A DNA stretch of 54,144 nt, taken from positions 265,531-319,674 of the forward strand of contig NZ_JAQSDA010000007.1 in assembly GCF_029945685.1 (NCBI RefSeq), read 5' to 3'. Shown here one piece after another: positions 37,176 to 45,392 of this stretch. The first letter of the stretch is position 1. Each line of letters begins with the position of its first letter. A program made the position numbers and the translations under genes. The DNA comes from Polaromonas sp. (lineage in GTDB: Bacteria; Pseudomonadota; Gammaproteobacteria; Burkholderiales; Burkholderiaceae_C). The notes beneath the pieces were generated by a model. The model saw only the letters and a program-made list of their open reading frames with translations. It had not been told where the DNA came from and searched no databases.

Positions 37176-38704
37176 AGGTCCGCGCACAAATCGGCATGGT
37201 GTTGAACCTGGACAAGTGCATTGGCTGCCACACCTGTTCGGTCACCTGCAAAAACGTCTGGACCAGCCGGCCCGGCATGGAATACGCCTGGTTCAACAAC
37301 GTCGAAACCAAGCCCGGCATCGGTTACCCCAAGGAATGGGAGAACCAGGATAAATGGAACGGCGGCTGGGTGCGCAAGGCCGACGGTTCGATCGAGCCAC
37401 GCCAGGGCGGCAAGTGGAAGCTGCTGATGCGCATCTTCTCCAACCCGAACATGCCGCAGATTGACGACTATTACGAACCTTTCACCTTCGACTACGACCA
37501 CCTGCAGTCGGCGCCCGAGATGCAGGCCACGCCGACGGCGCGGCCACGCAGCCTGATCACCGGCAAGCGCATGGAGAAAATCGAGTGGGGACCGAATTGG
37601 GAAGAGATCCTCGGCGGCGAGTTCTCCAAGCGCAGCAAGGACGCCAACCTGGCGAACTTCGACCAGGTCCAGAAAGACATGGTGGGCCAGTTCGAAAACA
37701 CCTTCATGATGTATTTGCCGCGCCTGTGCGAGCACTGCCTGAACCCGGCCTGCGTGGCGTCTTGTCCGTCGGGCTCGATCTACAAGCGAGAGGAAGACGG
37801 CATCGTGCTGATCGACCAGGACAAGTGCCGCGGCTGGCGCATGTGTGTGTCGGGCTGCCCCTACAAGAAGATCTATTACAACTGGAAAAGCGGCAAGGCC
37901 GAAAAATGCACCTTCTGCTACCCGCGCATTGAAGCCGGCCAGCCGACCGTCTGCAGCGAAACCTGCGTAGGCCGCATCCGCTATCTTGGTGTGGTGCTGT
38001 ACGACGCCGACCGCATCCAGGAAGCGGCCAGCGTGGAAGACGACAAGGACCTGTACCAGGCCCAGCTCGACATCTTCCTGGACCCGAACGATCCGAAAGT
38101 GATAGCCCAGGCACGCCTGGACGGCATCCCGGAAGCCTGGCTGGAAGGCGCGCGCCGCAGCCCGGTCTACAAGATGGCGGTGGAGTGGAAGGTGGCATTG
38201 CCGCTGCACCCCGAGTACCGCACGCTGCCCATGGTCTGGTACGTGCCGCCGCTGTCGCCCATCACCTCGGCGGCCAACGCCGGCCAGATCGGCGTCAATG
38301 GCGAGTTGCCCGACATCGCCCAGATGCGCATTCCTGTGCAGTACCTGGCCAATCTGCTGACTGCCGGCGACACGGCACCGGTGATCCGTTCACTGCAGCG
38401 CATGCTTGCCATGCGGTCCTACCAGCGCAGCAAACATGTGGACCAGGTGCAGAACCTGGCTGTGCTGGAGCAGGCCGGTCTGACGGTGGCCGAGGTCGAG
38501 GAGATGTACCACATCATGGCGATCGCCAACTACGAAGACCGCTTCGTGATCCCGACGACCCACCGCGAATATGCCGAGAACGCGTTTGACATGCGTGGCG
38601 GCTGCGGCTTCACCTTCGGCAATGGTTGCTCCGACGGCGCCAGCGACGTCAGCCTGTTCGGCGGCAACAAGAAACGCACTATTCCCATCAAGGTGGAGGT
38701 CTGA
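37172..38704 (+). CDS. narH: Respiratory nitrate reductase beta subunit NarH
   Basis: 510-residue electron-transfer subunit carrying three [4Fe-4S] clusters and one [3Fe-4S] cluster. Four cysteine groups are present: CIGCHTCSVTC (C16-C26), CEHCLNPACVASCPSG, CRGWRMCVSGCP (Trp in place of one Cys, giving the 3Fe cluster) and CTFCYPR...CSETC. ATGA overlap with narG; narJ starts 3 bp after its stop. Confidence 0.98.
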   Translation: MKVRAQIGMVLNLDKCIGCHTCSVTCKNVWTSRPGMEYAWFNNVETKPGIGYPKEWENQDKWNGGWVRKADGSIEPRQGGKWKLLMRIFSNPNMPQIDDYYEPFTFDYDHLQSAPEMQATPTARPRSLITGKRMEKIEWGPNWEEILGGEFSKRSKDANLANFDQVQKDMVGQFENTFMMYLPRLCEHCLNPACVASCPSGSIYKREEDGIVLIDQDKCRGWRMCVSGCPYKKIYYNWKSGKAEKCTFCYPRIEAGQPTVCSETCVGRIRYLGVVLYDADRIQEAASVEDDKDLYQAQLDIFLDPNDPKVIAQARLDGIPEAWLEGARRSPVYKMAVEWKVALPLHPEYRTLPMVWYVPPLSPITSAANAGQIGVNGELPDIAQMRIPVQYLANLLTAGDTAPVIRSLQRMLAMRSYQRSKHVDQVQNLAVLEQAGLTVAEVEEMYHIMAIANYEDRFVIPTTHREYAENAFDMRGGCGFTFGNGCSDGASDVSLFGGNKKRTIPIKVEV

Positions 38705-38707
38705 ACC

Positions 38708-39415
38708 ATGGCACTTTTCAACAATACCCCCGCTGTGGCTTCAAGGAGCCTGCGTGTGCTGGCCCGGCTGCTGGGTTACCCCGACGCCGAGCTGCGCAGC
38801 CATCTGGACGTGCTGCGCGAGGCACTGCACGAAGAGCGTGCCCTGGAGCCGCAAAGGCTGGCCGAGCTGAACGCCCTGATCGATGCACTTGCGCTGGCGC
38901 CGGCGCTTGAGACCGAGGCCGCTTATGTCGAACTGTTCGACCGGGGCCGCGCCACCTCGCTGCACCTGTTCGAGCACGTGCACGGCGATTCGCGCGATCG
39001 CGGGCCGGCCATGATTGACCTGGCGCAAACCTACGAGAAAGCAGGGATGTACCTGGCAGAAGGCGAGATGCCGGACTTCCTGCCGGTGGTGCTCGAATTC
39101 ACCTCGACCCAGCCGCCGCGCGAGGCGCGCGAGTTTCTGGCCGAGATGGCGCACATTTTCAATGCGATTTTCGCGGCGCTGCAGCAGCGCGAAAGTGCCT
39201 ACGCCTCCGTGCTGGGTGCCTTGCTGGAGCTGGCCGGTGAGAAGGCCCAGCCGGTACAGATTGCTGTGGAAGAACCCATCGACGCGGTCTGGGAAGAGCC
39301 AGTTGTCTTTGACGGCTGCTCCTCCAAAGGCCAGTCCAGACCGGACCAGCCGCAACCGATCCACATCGTGCCTCACGTGCGCAAGGCACGCCCCACCCAA
39401 GGAGTACAAGCATGA
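38708..39415 (+). CDS. narJ: Nitrate reductase molybdenum cofactor assembly chaperone NarJ
   Basis: 235-residue TorD/DmsD-family chaperone that holds apo-NarGH until the cofactors are inserted. Typical features are LRVLARLLGYPDAELRSHLD at the N terminus, YVELFDRGRATSLHLFEHVH with the signature DRG...LFEH, GDSRDRGPAMIDL, and MPDFLPVVLEF. It overlaps narI by ATGA. Not part of the final complex. Confidence 0.96.
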   Translation: MALFNNTPAVASRSLRVLARLLGYPDAELRSHLDVLREALHEERALEPQRLAELNALIDALALAPALETEAAYVELFDRGRATSLHLFEHVHGDSRDRGPAMIDLAQTYEKAGMYLAEGEMPDFLPVVLEFTSTQPPREAREFLAEMAHIFNAIFAALQQRESAYASVLGALLELAGEKAQPVQIAVEEPIDAVWEEPVVFDGCSSKGQSRPDQPQPIHIVPHVRKARPTQGVQA

Positions 39416-40134
39416 GCCCCGGACTTCACGGATTTCTTTTTGGGGTCTATCCCTACATCTGCCTGACCGTGTTCCTGCTCGGCAGCCTGATCCGCTTCGA
39501 CCGCGACCAGTACACCTGGAAAAGCGACTCCTCGCAGCTGCTGCGAACCGGCCTGCTGCGCTGGGGCAGCAACCTGTTCCACGTGGGCATCCTGTTCCTG
39601 TTCTTCGGCCATCTGGTCGGCCTGCTGACACCCCACGCGGTGTATGGCTTTTTCATGGACGCCGCCACCAAGCAGCGCATGGCAATCTTCGCGGGAGGCA
39701 TTGCCGGTGTCATCTGTTTCATCGGACTGTCGATGCTGATTTACCGCCGCGTGTTTGATCCGCGAATCCGCTACACCAGCCACAAGACCGATCTTGCGAT
39801 CCTGCTGATTCTGTGGACGCAGCTGGTGGTGGGCCTGATCACCTTGCCGTACTCGTGGGGCCACGCCGATGGCAGCGTGATGCTGATCCTGGCGGAATGG
39901 GCGCAGCGCATTCTCACCCTGCGTGAGGTGGACTCTGCCGCGCTGGCTGTCCTGCCCTGGCCCTACCGTTTCCATATCGTGTTCGGGATGACCATCTTCC
40001 TGCTGTTCCCCTTCAGCCGCCTGGTGCATGTGTGGAGCGGCTTTGGATCAGTCGCCTACATCTTCCGTCCCTACCAGGTGGTGCGCAGCCGCCGGCTTGG
40101 CGTTCCCGGGGCCAAGTCGCCCGGTGCCCGTTAA
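39412..40134 (+). CDS. narI: Respiratory nitrate reductase gamma subunit NarI
   Basis: 240-residue diheme cytochrome b membrane anchor that oxidises quinol and passes electrons to NarH. Five hydrophobic helices are visible, with histidines near the membrane ends (NLFHVGILFLFFGHLVGL; PYRFHIVFGMTIFLLFPFSR, then LVHVWSG) for heme ligation. ATGA overlap with narJ; 42 bp separate it from the next gene. Confidence 0.97.
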   Translation: MSPGLHGFLFGVYPYICLTVFLLGSLIRFDRDQYTWKSDSSQLLRTGLLRWGSNLFHVGILFLFFGHLVGLLTPHAVYGFFMDAATKQRMAIFAGGIAGVICFIGLSMLIYRRVFDPRIRYTSHKTDLAILLILWTQLVVGLITLPYSWGHADGSVMLILAEWAQRILTLREVDSAALAVLPWPYRFHIVFGMTIFLLFPFSRLVHVWSGFGSVAYIFRPYQVVRSRRLGVPGAKSPGAR

Positions 40135-40176
40135 GCCGCTCACCCGTCAGGCAATGCAAGAAACGAGGCTCCCTCC

Positions 40177-41037
40177 ATGACTACCCAGACGTTTTCTCCA
40201 CCCCCTGCAGCCCAGGGCTGCGGCAGCGGTTCCTGCCAGTGCGGTCCTGCAGCCGCCGCGCCGGTTGCGCCCACTGCCTGCGTCAACGGCATCGCGCTGC
40301 ATGCGAGCGGTCAGCGTCCGGACACGGCGACGCTGCGCGAGCTGGCCTACACCGAACTGCTGCGCCAGCAGGCGGTGTCGCAGGGCCTGCTGCCGCGCCA
40401 CACCGGCCTGACCACCCCGGAACTGGGCCAGGCCGAACGCGAGATCATCGAAGCCATGGTCGACCGGCAGGTGGTCAGCCCCCAACCGAGCGACGAGGAA
40501 GGCCGGCGGTATTACGAGGCCCACAAGGCGCAGTTTCTGGTGGGCCAGGCGCTGCATGTGCGCCACATCCTGTTTGCCGTCACCCCCGGTGTCAACGTCC
40601 AGGCACTCACCGTGCACGCCGAACGCGCCTTGCTGGAGCTGTCGCACAAGGGAGTCTCGCCTGAGCGGTTTGCCCAGTTGGCCGCTGAACTCTCCAACTG
40701 CCCGAGCAGCGCGCAGGGCGGCGACCTTGGCTGGATCACACCGGACGACTGCGCGCCTGAACTGGCGACGGAACTGTTTCATCTCCAGCACGCGCAAACC
40801 GGCACTGGCGTGCATCCACGCCTGTTTCATACGCGTTTCGGCTTTCACATCATCGACGTGCTGGAACGTCGCAGCGGCGCCCAGCCCGCCTATGAGGAAG
40901 TGCGCGAGCGCATTGCGGCCCTGCTGACCATGCAGTCGCGCGCCCGGGCCCTGCACCAGTTCATGACCCTGCTGGTGGGGGAGGCAGAAGTCGAAGGCAT
41001 TGCCCTGGAAGGGGCTGATTCGCCGCTGGTCCAATGA
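40177..41037 (+). CDS. Parvulin-type peptidyl-prolyl isomerase with N-terminal Cys cluster
   Basis: 286 residues. The C-terminal rotamase domain (~125-235) includes HVRHILFAV, FAQLAAELSNCPSSAQGGDL and HTRFGFHIIDVLERR, typical of PpiC/NifM-like parvulins. A helical N-terminal region precedes it. No signal peptide is seen, so it is probably cytoplasmic. The first 40 residues carry four cysteines (C15, C20, C22, C35; CGSGSCQCG), which could bind metal. Its fixed place after narI suggests help in maturing the nitrate reductase, by analogy with NifM for nitrogenase; that is inference. Overlaps the carbonic anhydrase gene by ATGA. Confidence 0.88.
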   Translation: MTTQTFSPPPAAQGCGSGSCQCGPAAAAPVAPTACVNGIALHASGQRPDTATLRELAYTELLRQQAVSQGLLPRHTGLTTPELGQAEREIIEAMVDRQVVSPQPSDEEGRRYYEAHKAQFLVGQALHVRHILFAVTPGVNVQALTVHAERALLELSHKGVSPERFAQLAAELSNCPSSAQGGDLGWITPDDCAPELATELFHLQHAQTGTGVHPRLFHTRFGFHIIDVLERRSGAQPAYEEVRERIAALLTMQSRARALHQFMTLLVGEAEVEGIALEGADSPLVQ

Positions 41038-41726
41038 CCGAGGACGTTGCAAGCGCGGACGAGTTGTTGCTTCGCTTGCGGCGTTTTCACTCCGACTATT
41101 TCCCGCTGCACCAGCAGCGCTTCCAGGACCTGGTGGCGCAGGGGCAGCACCCCAAGACCCTGTTCATTGGCTGCTCGGATTCGCGGGTGGTGCCCTACCT
41201 GCTGACCGGCGCCGGTCCGGGTGAGCTTTTCATCGTGCGAAACGTAGGAGCCTTCGTTCCGCCGTACGACGGTTCGCACGGATTGCACGGCACCACCGCG
41301 GCGATCGAGTTCGCGGTGCTCAGCCTGCATGTCGAGCGCATCATCGTCTGCGGCCACAGCCACTGCGGCGCCGTCCGCGCTGCCTATGAAGGTGTGCCCG
41401 AGGAAGCCGTGGCCCTGCAGGCCTGGCTCAAGCTCGCCAGCGAAGCCCTGCTGCCGGTCCAGTCCAGCCCCGAAGCCCTGCGTCGCACCGAGCAGCGCAT
41501 CGTGGTGCTGCAGCTCGAACGCCTGATGGACTACCCCATGGTGCGGCGTGAGGTCGAGAAGGGCGCCTTGACGCTGCATGGCTGGCATTACGTGATTGAG
41601 GACGGCGAAATCCACATCTTTGATGTACGGCAAGGAAGTTTTGTGCCCGCTGCGATAGCCTCCAACAGCGGCACGGGACCGTACCAACCTTACGTGGAAT
41701 ACGATGGACAAATCATTAGCGACTGA
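41034..41726 (+). CDS. Beta-class carbonic anhydrase
   Basis: 230 residues; interconverts CO2 and bicarbonate. Zinc ligands are C47, H108 and C111, and the D49-R51 dyad lies in GCSDSRVVP, with VCGHSHCGAV downstream. No signal peptide. It sits inside the nar operon, overlapping the upstream gene by 4 bp and the downstream one by 23 bp. A role in bicarbonate supply or pH balance during anaerobic growth is inferred from position. Confidence 0.92.
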   Translation: MTEDVASADELLLRLRRFHSDYFPLHQQRFQDLVAQGQHPKTLFIGCSDSRVVPYLLTGAGPGELFIVRNVGAFVPPYDGSHGLHGTTAAIEFAVLSLHVERIIVCGHSHCGAVRAAYEGVPEEAVALQAWLKLASEALLPVQSSPEALRRTEQRIVVLQLERLMDYPMVRREVEKGALTLHGWHYVIEDGEIHIFDVRQGSFVPAAIASNSGTGPYQPYVEYDGQIISD

Positions 41727-42972
41727 CCTGGCTACCCAGGCAAGTGTCGACTCGGCGGGCGCCGCCGCGATACTGCAGACACTGGCCCGTGACTCGGGCC
41801 TGCGGCCCTGGCGGCTGGGCGAAAGAAACCTGGTACCGGTGGTGCAGGGCGGCATGGGCGTGTGTGTGTCGGCCGGTGGCCTGGCCGGCGCAGTGGCCCG
41901 TCTGGACGGGGTGGGCACGGTGTCTTCCGTGGACCTGCGCCGCCTGCATCCGGACCTGATGGCCAAAACCGGTCACCTGGACAAGGAGCCCGATGCAAAA
42001 GCCGTGATCAATGCGGCCAACCTCGAGGCGCTGGACCGCGAAATACGCAAGGCTCGCCAGCTGGCGCAGGGTCGCGGACTGATTGCCGTCAACATCATGA
42101 AGGCACTCGGCGCCTATGAAGACTATGTGCACCAGGCGCTGGCCAGCGGCGCCGATGCGCTGGTGGTCGGTGCGGGCCTGCCACTGGATTTGCCGGAGCT
42201 GGCGCGAGATTACCCCAAGGTTGCGCTGATCCCCATCCTGTCGGATGCCCGGGGCGTGCAATTGCTGGTGCGCAAGTGGCAGAAAAAGGGCCGCCTGCCG
42301 GATGCCATCGTGATCGAGCACCCGGGTCTGGCGGGCGGTCACCTGGGCGCGGCGAAGGTCGCGGACCTGCATGATCCGCGCTTCGATTTCGAGGTGGTCA
42401 TCCCGCAGGTGCGGGAATTCTTCAAGACGGCGGGCATCGAGCGCGAGATTCCGCTGATTGCCGCCGGCGGCATCAATTGCCGGGATGACATCCTGCGCCT
42501 GCAGGCCCTCGGTGCTTCGGCTGTGCAGCTGGGCACGGCGTTTGCCGTCACCCAGGAGTGCGATGCCGATCCTGCCTTCAAAAAAGTACTGGCCGAAGCC
42601 AGGCCGGAAGACATGGTGGAGTTCATCAGTGTGGCCGGTCTGCCGGCGCGCGCGGTGCGCACGCCCTGGCTGGACAAATACATCCGGCTCGAACCCAAAC
42701 TCCAGGCGGCGGCCCATGTCAAGACCAAATGCAACATGTCGTTTGACTGCCTCGCCCACTGCGGCCTGCGCGACGGCGTGGCCAGCATGGGCCAGTTCTG
42801 CATCGACCAGCAGCTTGGCCACGCGTTTGACGGCAACATGCGCAAAGGCCTCTTCTTCCGTGGTGCCGCCCGTCTGCCGTTTGGCGACCAGATCCGTTCG
42901 GTGCAAGAATTGATGCAATGGCTGCTCGGCGGAATCCGGCCGGTGGCGCCCATCGCAGGAGCACAAGCATGA
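41704..42972 (+). CDS. Nitronate monooxygenase-family flavoprotein
   Basis: 422-residue TIM-barrel FMN protein of the 2-nitropropane dioxygenase/NMO family. The N terminus of the barrel has VQGGMGVCVSAGGLAGAVA; FMN phosphate-binding segments are IEHPGLAGGHLGAAK, PLIAAGGINCRDDI and ASAVQLGTAFAVTQECDAD. A cysteine-bearing C-terminal section (KTKCNMSFDCLAHCGL, then QFCIDQQ) is added beyond the barrel core. It may detoxify nitronates or act as another flavin oxidoreductase; the substrate is unknown. It starts within the carbonic anhydrase gene and overlaps nrdJ by ATGA. Confidence 0.87.
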   Translation: MDKSLATDLATQASVDSAGAAAILQTLARDSGLRPWRLGERNLVPVVQGGMGVCVSAGGLAGAVARLDGVGTVSSVDLRRLHPDLMAKTGHLDKEPDAKAVINAANLEALDREIRKARQLAQGRGLIAVNIMKALGAYEDYVHQALASGADALVVGAGLPLDLPELARDYPKVALIPILSDARGVQLLVRKWQKKGRLPDAIVIEHPGLAGGHLGAAKVADLHDPRFDFEVVIPQVREFFKTAGIEREIPLIAAGGINCRDDILRLQALGASAVQLGTAFAVTQECDADPAFKKVLAEARPEDMVEFISVAGLPARAVRTPWLDKYIRLEPKLQAAAHVKTKCNMSFDCLAHCGLRDGVASMGQFCIDQQLGHAFDGNMRKGLFFRGAARLPFGDQIRSVQELMQWLLGGIRPVAPIAGAQA

Positions 42973-45392
42973 AACGCGATCAGTTTGGCCGGCCTCAGGA
43001 CCTGACGGCCACCCAACCCATCAGTCACGACGTGCTGAAGGAGAAATACCTCAAACCCGGTGAGTCGGGTGTGGAAGACCTGTACCGGCGTGTGGCGCGG
43101 GCCCTGGCCTCGGTTGAGCCGGAAGCGGAACGCGCCCGACACGAGGCCCAGTTTCTCGAAAACCTTCACGCAGGTGCCATAGGCGCAGGCCGCATCATGA
43201 GTGCGGCCGGCACGGCCATCCAGGCGACCCTCATCAACTGCTTCGTGCAGCCTGTGGGCGACTGCATCCAGGGTGTGGATGACGGAGGTTATCCCGGCAT
43301 CTATGAAGCCCTGCGCGAGGCGGCCGAAACCATGCGCCGCGGCGGTGGCGTGGGTTACGATTTTTCCCGTATCCGGCCGCGCGGCGCCGAGGTCAAGGGC
43401 ACGGCCTCCATGGCTTCCGGTCCCTGCAGTTACATCAACGTCTTTGACCAGTCCTGCTCCACGGTGGAAAGCGCGGGTGCACGGCGTGGCGCGCAGATGG
43501 GCGTGCTGCGCATCGACCACCCCGACGTGCACGAGTTCATCACTGCCAAGCGCACACCCGGGCGATGGAACAACTTCAACGTGTCGGTCGGCATGCCGGA
43601 TGCGTTCATGCATGCGCTGGCCGAAGACCAGCCCTGGGAGCTTGTACACAAGGCCAAACCCGGCGCGCCCTTGATGGCGCAGGGGGCGTTCCAGCGCGCC
43701 GACGGCCTGTGGGTCTACCAGACAGTGGCCGCGCGCGAGTTGTGGGACACCGTGATGCACTCGGCCTACGATTTTGCCGAGCCCGGCATCCTGTTTCTGG
43801 ACCACATCAACCAGGACAACAACCTGCGTTATTGCGAGGACATTGCGGCGACCAATCCCTGCGGCGAGCAACCGTTGCCGCCTTACGGATGCTGCGACCT
43901 CGGGCCCATCATCCTCACGCGTTTTGTGCGACATCCTTTCGGCTTCAATGGCGAGCCGGGCTTTGATTTCGAGGCGTTTGAGAAATCGGTGACCACCCAG
44001 GTGCGTGCGCTCGACAACGTGCTGGACGTGACCTTCTGGCCGTTGCCGCAGCAGCAGGCCGAGTCGACTGCCAAGCGCCGCATCGGCGTCGGGTTCACCG
44101 GCCTGGGCAATGCCTTGGCCATGTTGCGTCTGCGTTACGACGCGCCCGAGGGGCGCGAGATGGCGGCGCGTATCGCCGTCGCCATGCGCGATGCGGCCTA
44201 CACCGCCTCGGTGGCGCTGGCGAAGGAAAAAGGCGCGTTCCCGAAGTTCGACGCCGACGGTTATCTCGCCGCAGGCACCTTTGCCAGCCGCTTGCCGGCC
44301 GCCCTGCAGCAGTCCATCCGTGCCAACGGCATCCGCAACAGCCACCTGCTGTCGATTGCACCGACCGGCACGGTCAGCCTGGCATTTGCCGACAACGCGT
44401 CCAACGGCATCGAGCCGCCATTTTCCTGGATGTACCGGCGCAAGAAACGCGAGTCCGACGGCAGCACCACGGAATACGCGGTGGAAGACCATGCCTGGCG
44501 CCTGTACCGCGAGCTCGGCGGGGACGTGGACAAACTGCCTGCTTACTTTGTGTCGGCGCTCGAGATGTCGGCAGACAGCCACATTGGCATGATGGAAGCG
44601 GTGCAGCCCTTTGTGGACACGGCGATCTCCAAAACCGTCAACGTGCCGGCCGACTATGCCTACGAGGACTTCAAGAACCTGTACCAGCAGGCCTGGCGCG
44701 CCAAGCTCAAGGGCCTGGCCACCTACCGGCCCAATGCGATTCTGGGCTCGGTGCTGGAAACCCATGCGCCCGCCGCCGCGCCGGCCGTCCCGGTGCCCAT
44801 GGATCCGATGCGCACGGTGATCGAGAGCCGTCCCAAGGGCGCCTTGTCCGCCGTGGCCGAAAAGGTCGACTACTGGACGCAGGAAGGGCACAAGACGCTG
44901 TACATCGTGGTGTCTTTCCTGCCGGTGCCCTCGGCCAGCGGCGAGGGCACGGTTGAACGAGCCATCGAATTTTTCATGCCGGTGGGGCAAAGCGGCGAGT
45001 CGCAGCAGTGGATCACCTCCAGCATGCGTATGCTCTCGCTGGCGGCGCGCGGCGGCTTCCTCGAGCGAGCACTCAGCGACATGCGCAAGGTTGCCTGGGA
45101 CCGGGGCCCGGTGCGGCTGGGCACCTACGAGAAAGCCGATGGCACCCGTGTGCCCCTGTGGCACGACTCGGAAGTTGCCGCCATTGCCTATGCGGTGCAG
45201 AACATCATCGCGCGGCGCGCCCGGCAGGGCGTTGCCAGCGCAGCGCCCGTGGTGGAGCCCCATGTCGACATGGCACTGGCGCCGCCGGTGATGGCGGGCA
45301 AGAAGTGCAGCGAATGTGGCGCCCACGCGGTGATCCGCAAGGACGGTTGCGACTACTGCACCCAGTGCGGCCACCTGGGCGTTTGCGGATGA
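42969..45392 (+). CDS. nrdJ: Adenosylcobalamin-dependent (class II) ribonucleotide reductase NrdJ
   Basis: 807 residues. Makes deoxyribonucleotides with or without oxygen, using a B12-generated thiyl radical. The active-site finger loop NPCGEQ gives N296, C298 and E300; the redox pair is C91 (NCFVQP) and C309 (YGCCDLG), 11 residues after C298 as in known class II enzymes. The C terminus has a zinc-ribbon-like set KCSECGAHAVIR...CDYCTQCGHLGVCG that probably relays electrons. The start at 42969 has AGGAG upstream and overlaps the preceding stop (ATGA). No cobalamin riboswitch precedes it. Its place in the nar operon supports use during anaerobic growth. Confidence 0.94.
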   Translation: MKRDQFGRPQDLTATQPISHDVLKEKYLKPGESGVEDLYRRVARALASVEPEAERARHEAQFLENLHAGAIGAGRIMSAAGTAIQATLINCFVQPVGDCIQGVDDGGYPGIYEALREAAETMRRGGGVGYDFSRIRPRGAEVKGTASMASGPCSYINVFDQSCSTVESAGARRGAQMGVLRIDHPDVHEFITAKRTPGRWNNFNVSVGMPDAFMHALAEDQPWELVHKAKPGAPLMAQGAFQRADGLWVYQTVAARELWDTVMHSAYDFAEPGILFLDHINQDNNLRYCEDIAATNPCGEQPLPPYGCCDLGPIILTRFVRHPFGFNGEPGFDFEAFEKSVTTQVRALDNVLDVTFWPLPQQQAESTAKRRIGVGFTGLGNALAMLRLRYDAPEGREMAARIAVAMRDAAYTASVALAKEKGAFPKFDADGYLAAGTFASRLPAALQQSIRANGIRNSHLLSIAPTGTVSLAFADNASNGIEPPFSWMYRRKKRESDGSTTEYAVEDHAWRLYRELGGDVDKLPAYFVSALEMSADSHIGMMEAVQPFVDTAISKTVNVPADYAYEDFKNLYQQAWRAKLKGLATYRPNAILGSVLETHAPAAAPAVPVPMDPMRTVIESRPKGALSAVAEKVDYWTQEGHKTLYIVVSFLPVPSASGEGTVERAIEFFMPVGQSGESQQWITSSMRMLSLAARGGFLERALSDMRKVAWDRGPVRLGTYEKADGTRVPLWHDSEVAAIAYAVQNIIARRARQGVASAAPVVEPHVDMALAPPVMAGKKCSECGAHAVIRKDGCDYCTQCGHLGVCG

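Noticed and set aside
35574..37187. 537-codon minus-strand ORF
   Set aside because: Antisense of narG; long only because GC-rich codon bias removes stops.
42339..45374. 1011-codon minus-strand ORF
   Set aside because: Lies wholly opposite nrdJ and the NMO-like gene, both of which show complete catalytic motifs; Arg/His/Gln/Gly-rich composition typical of antisense of GC-rich genes.
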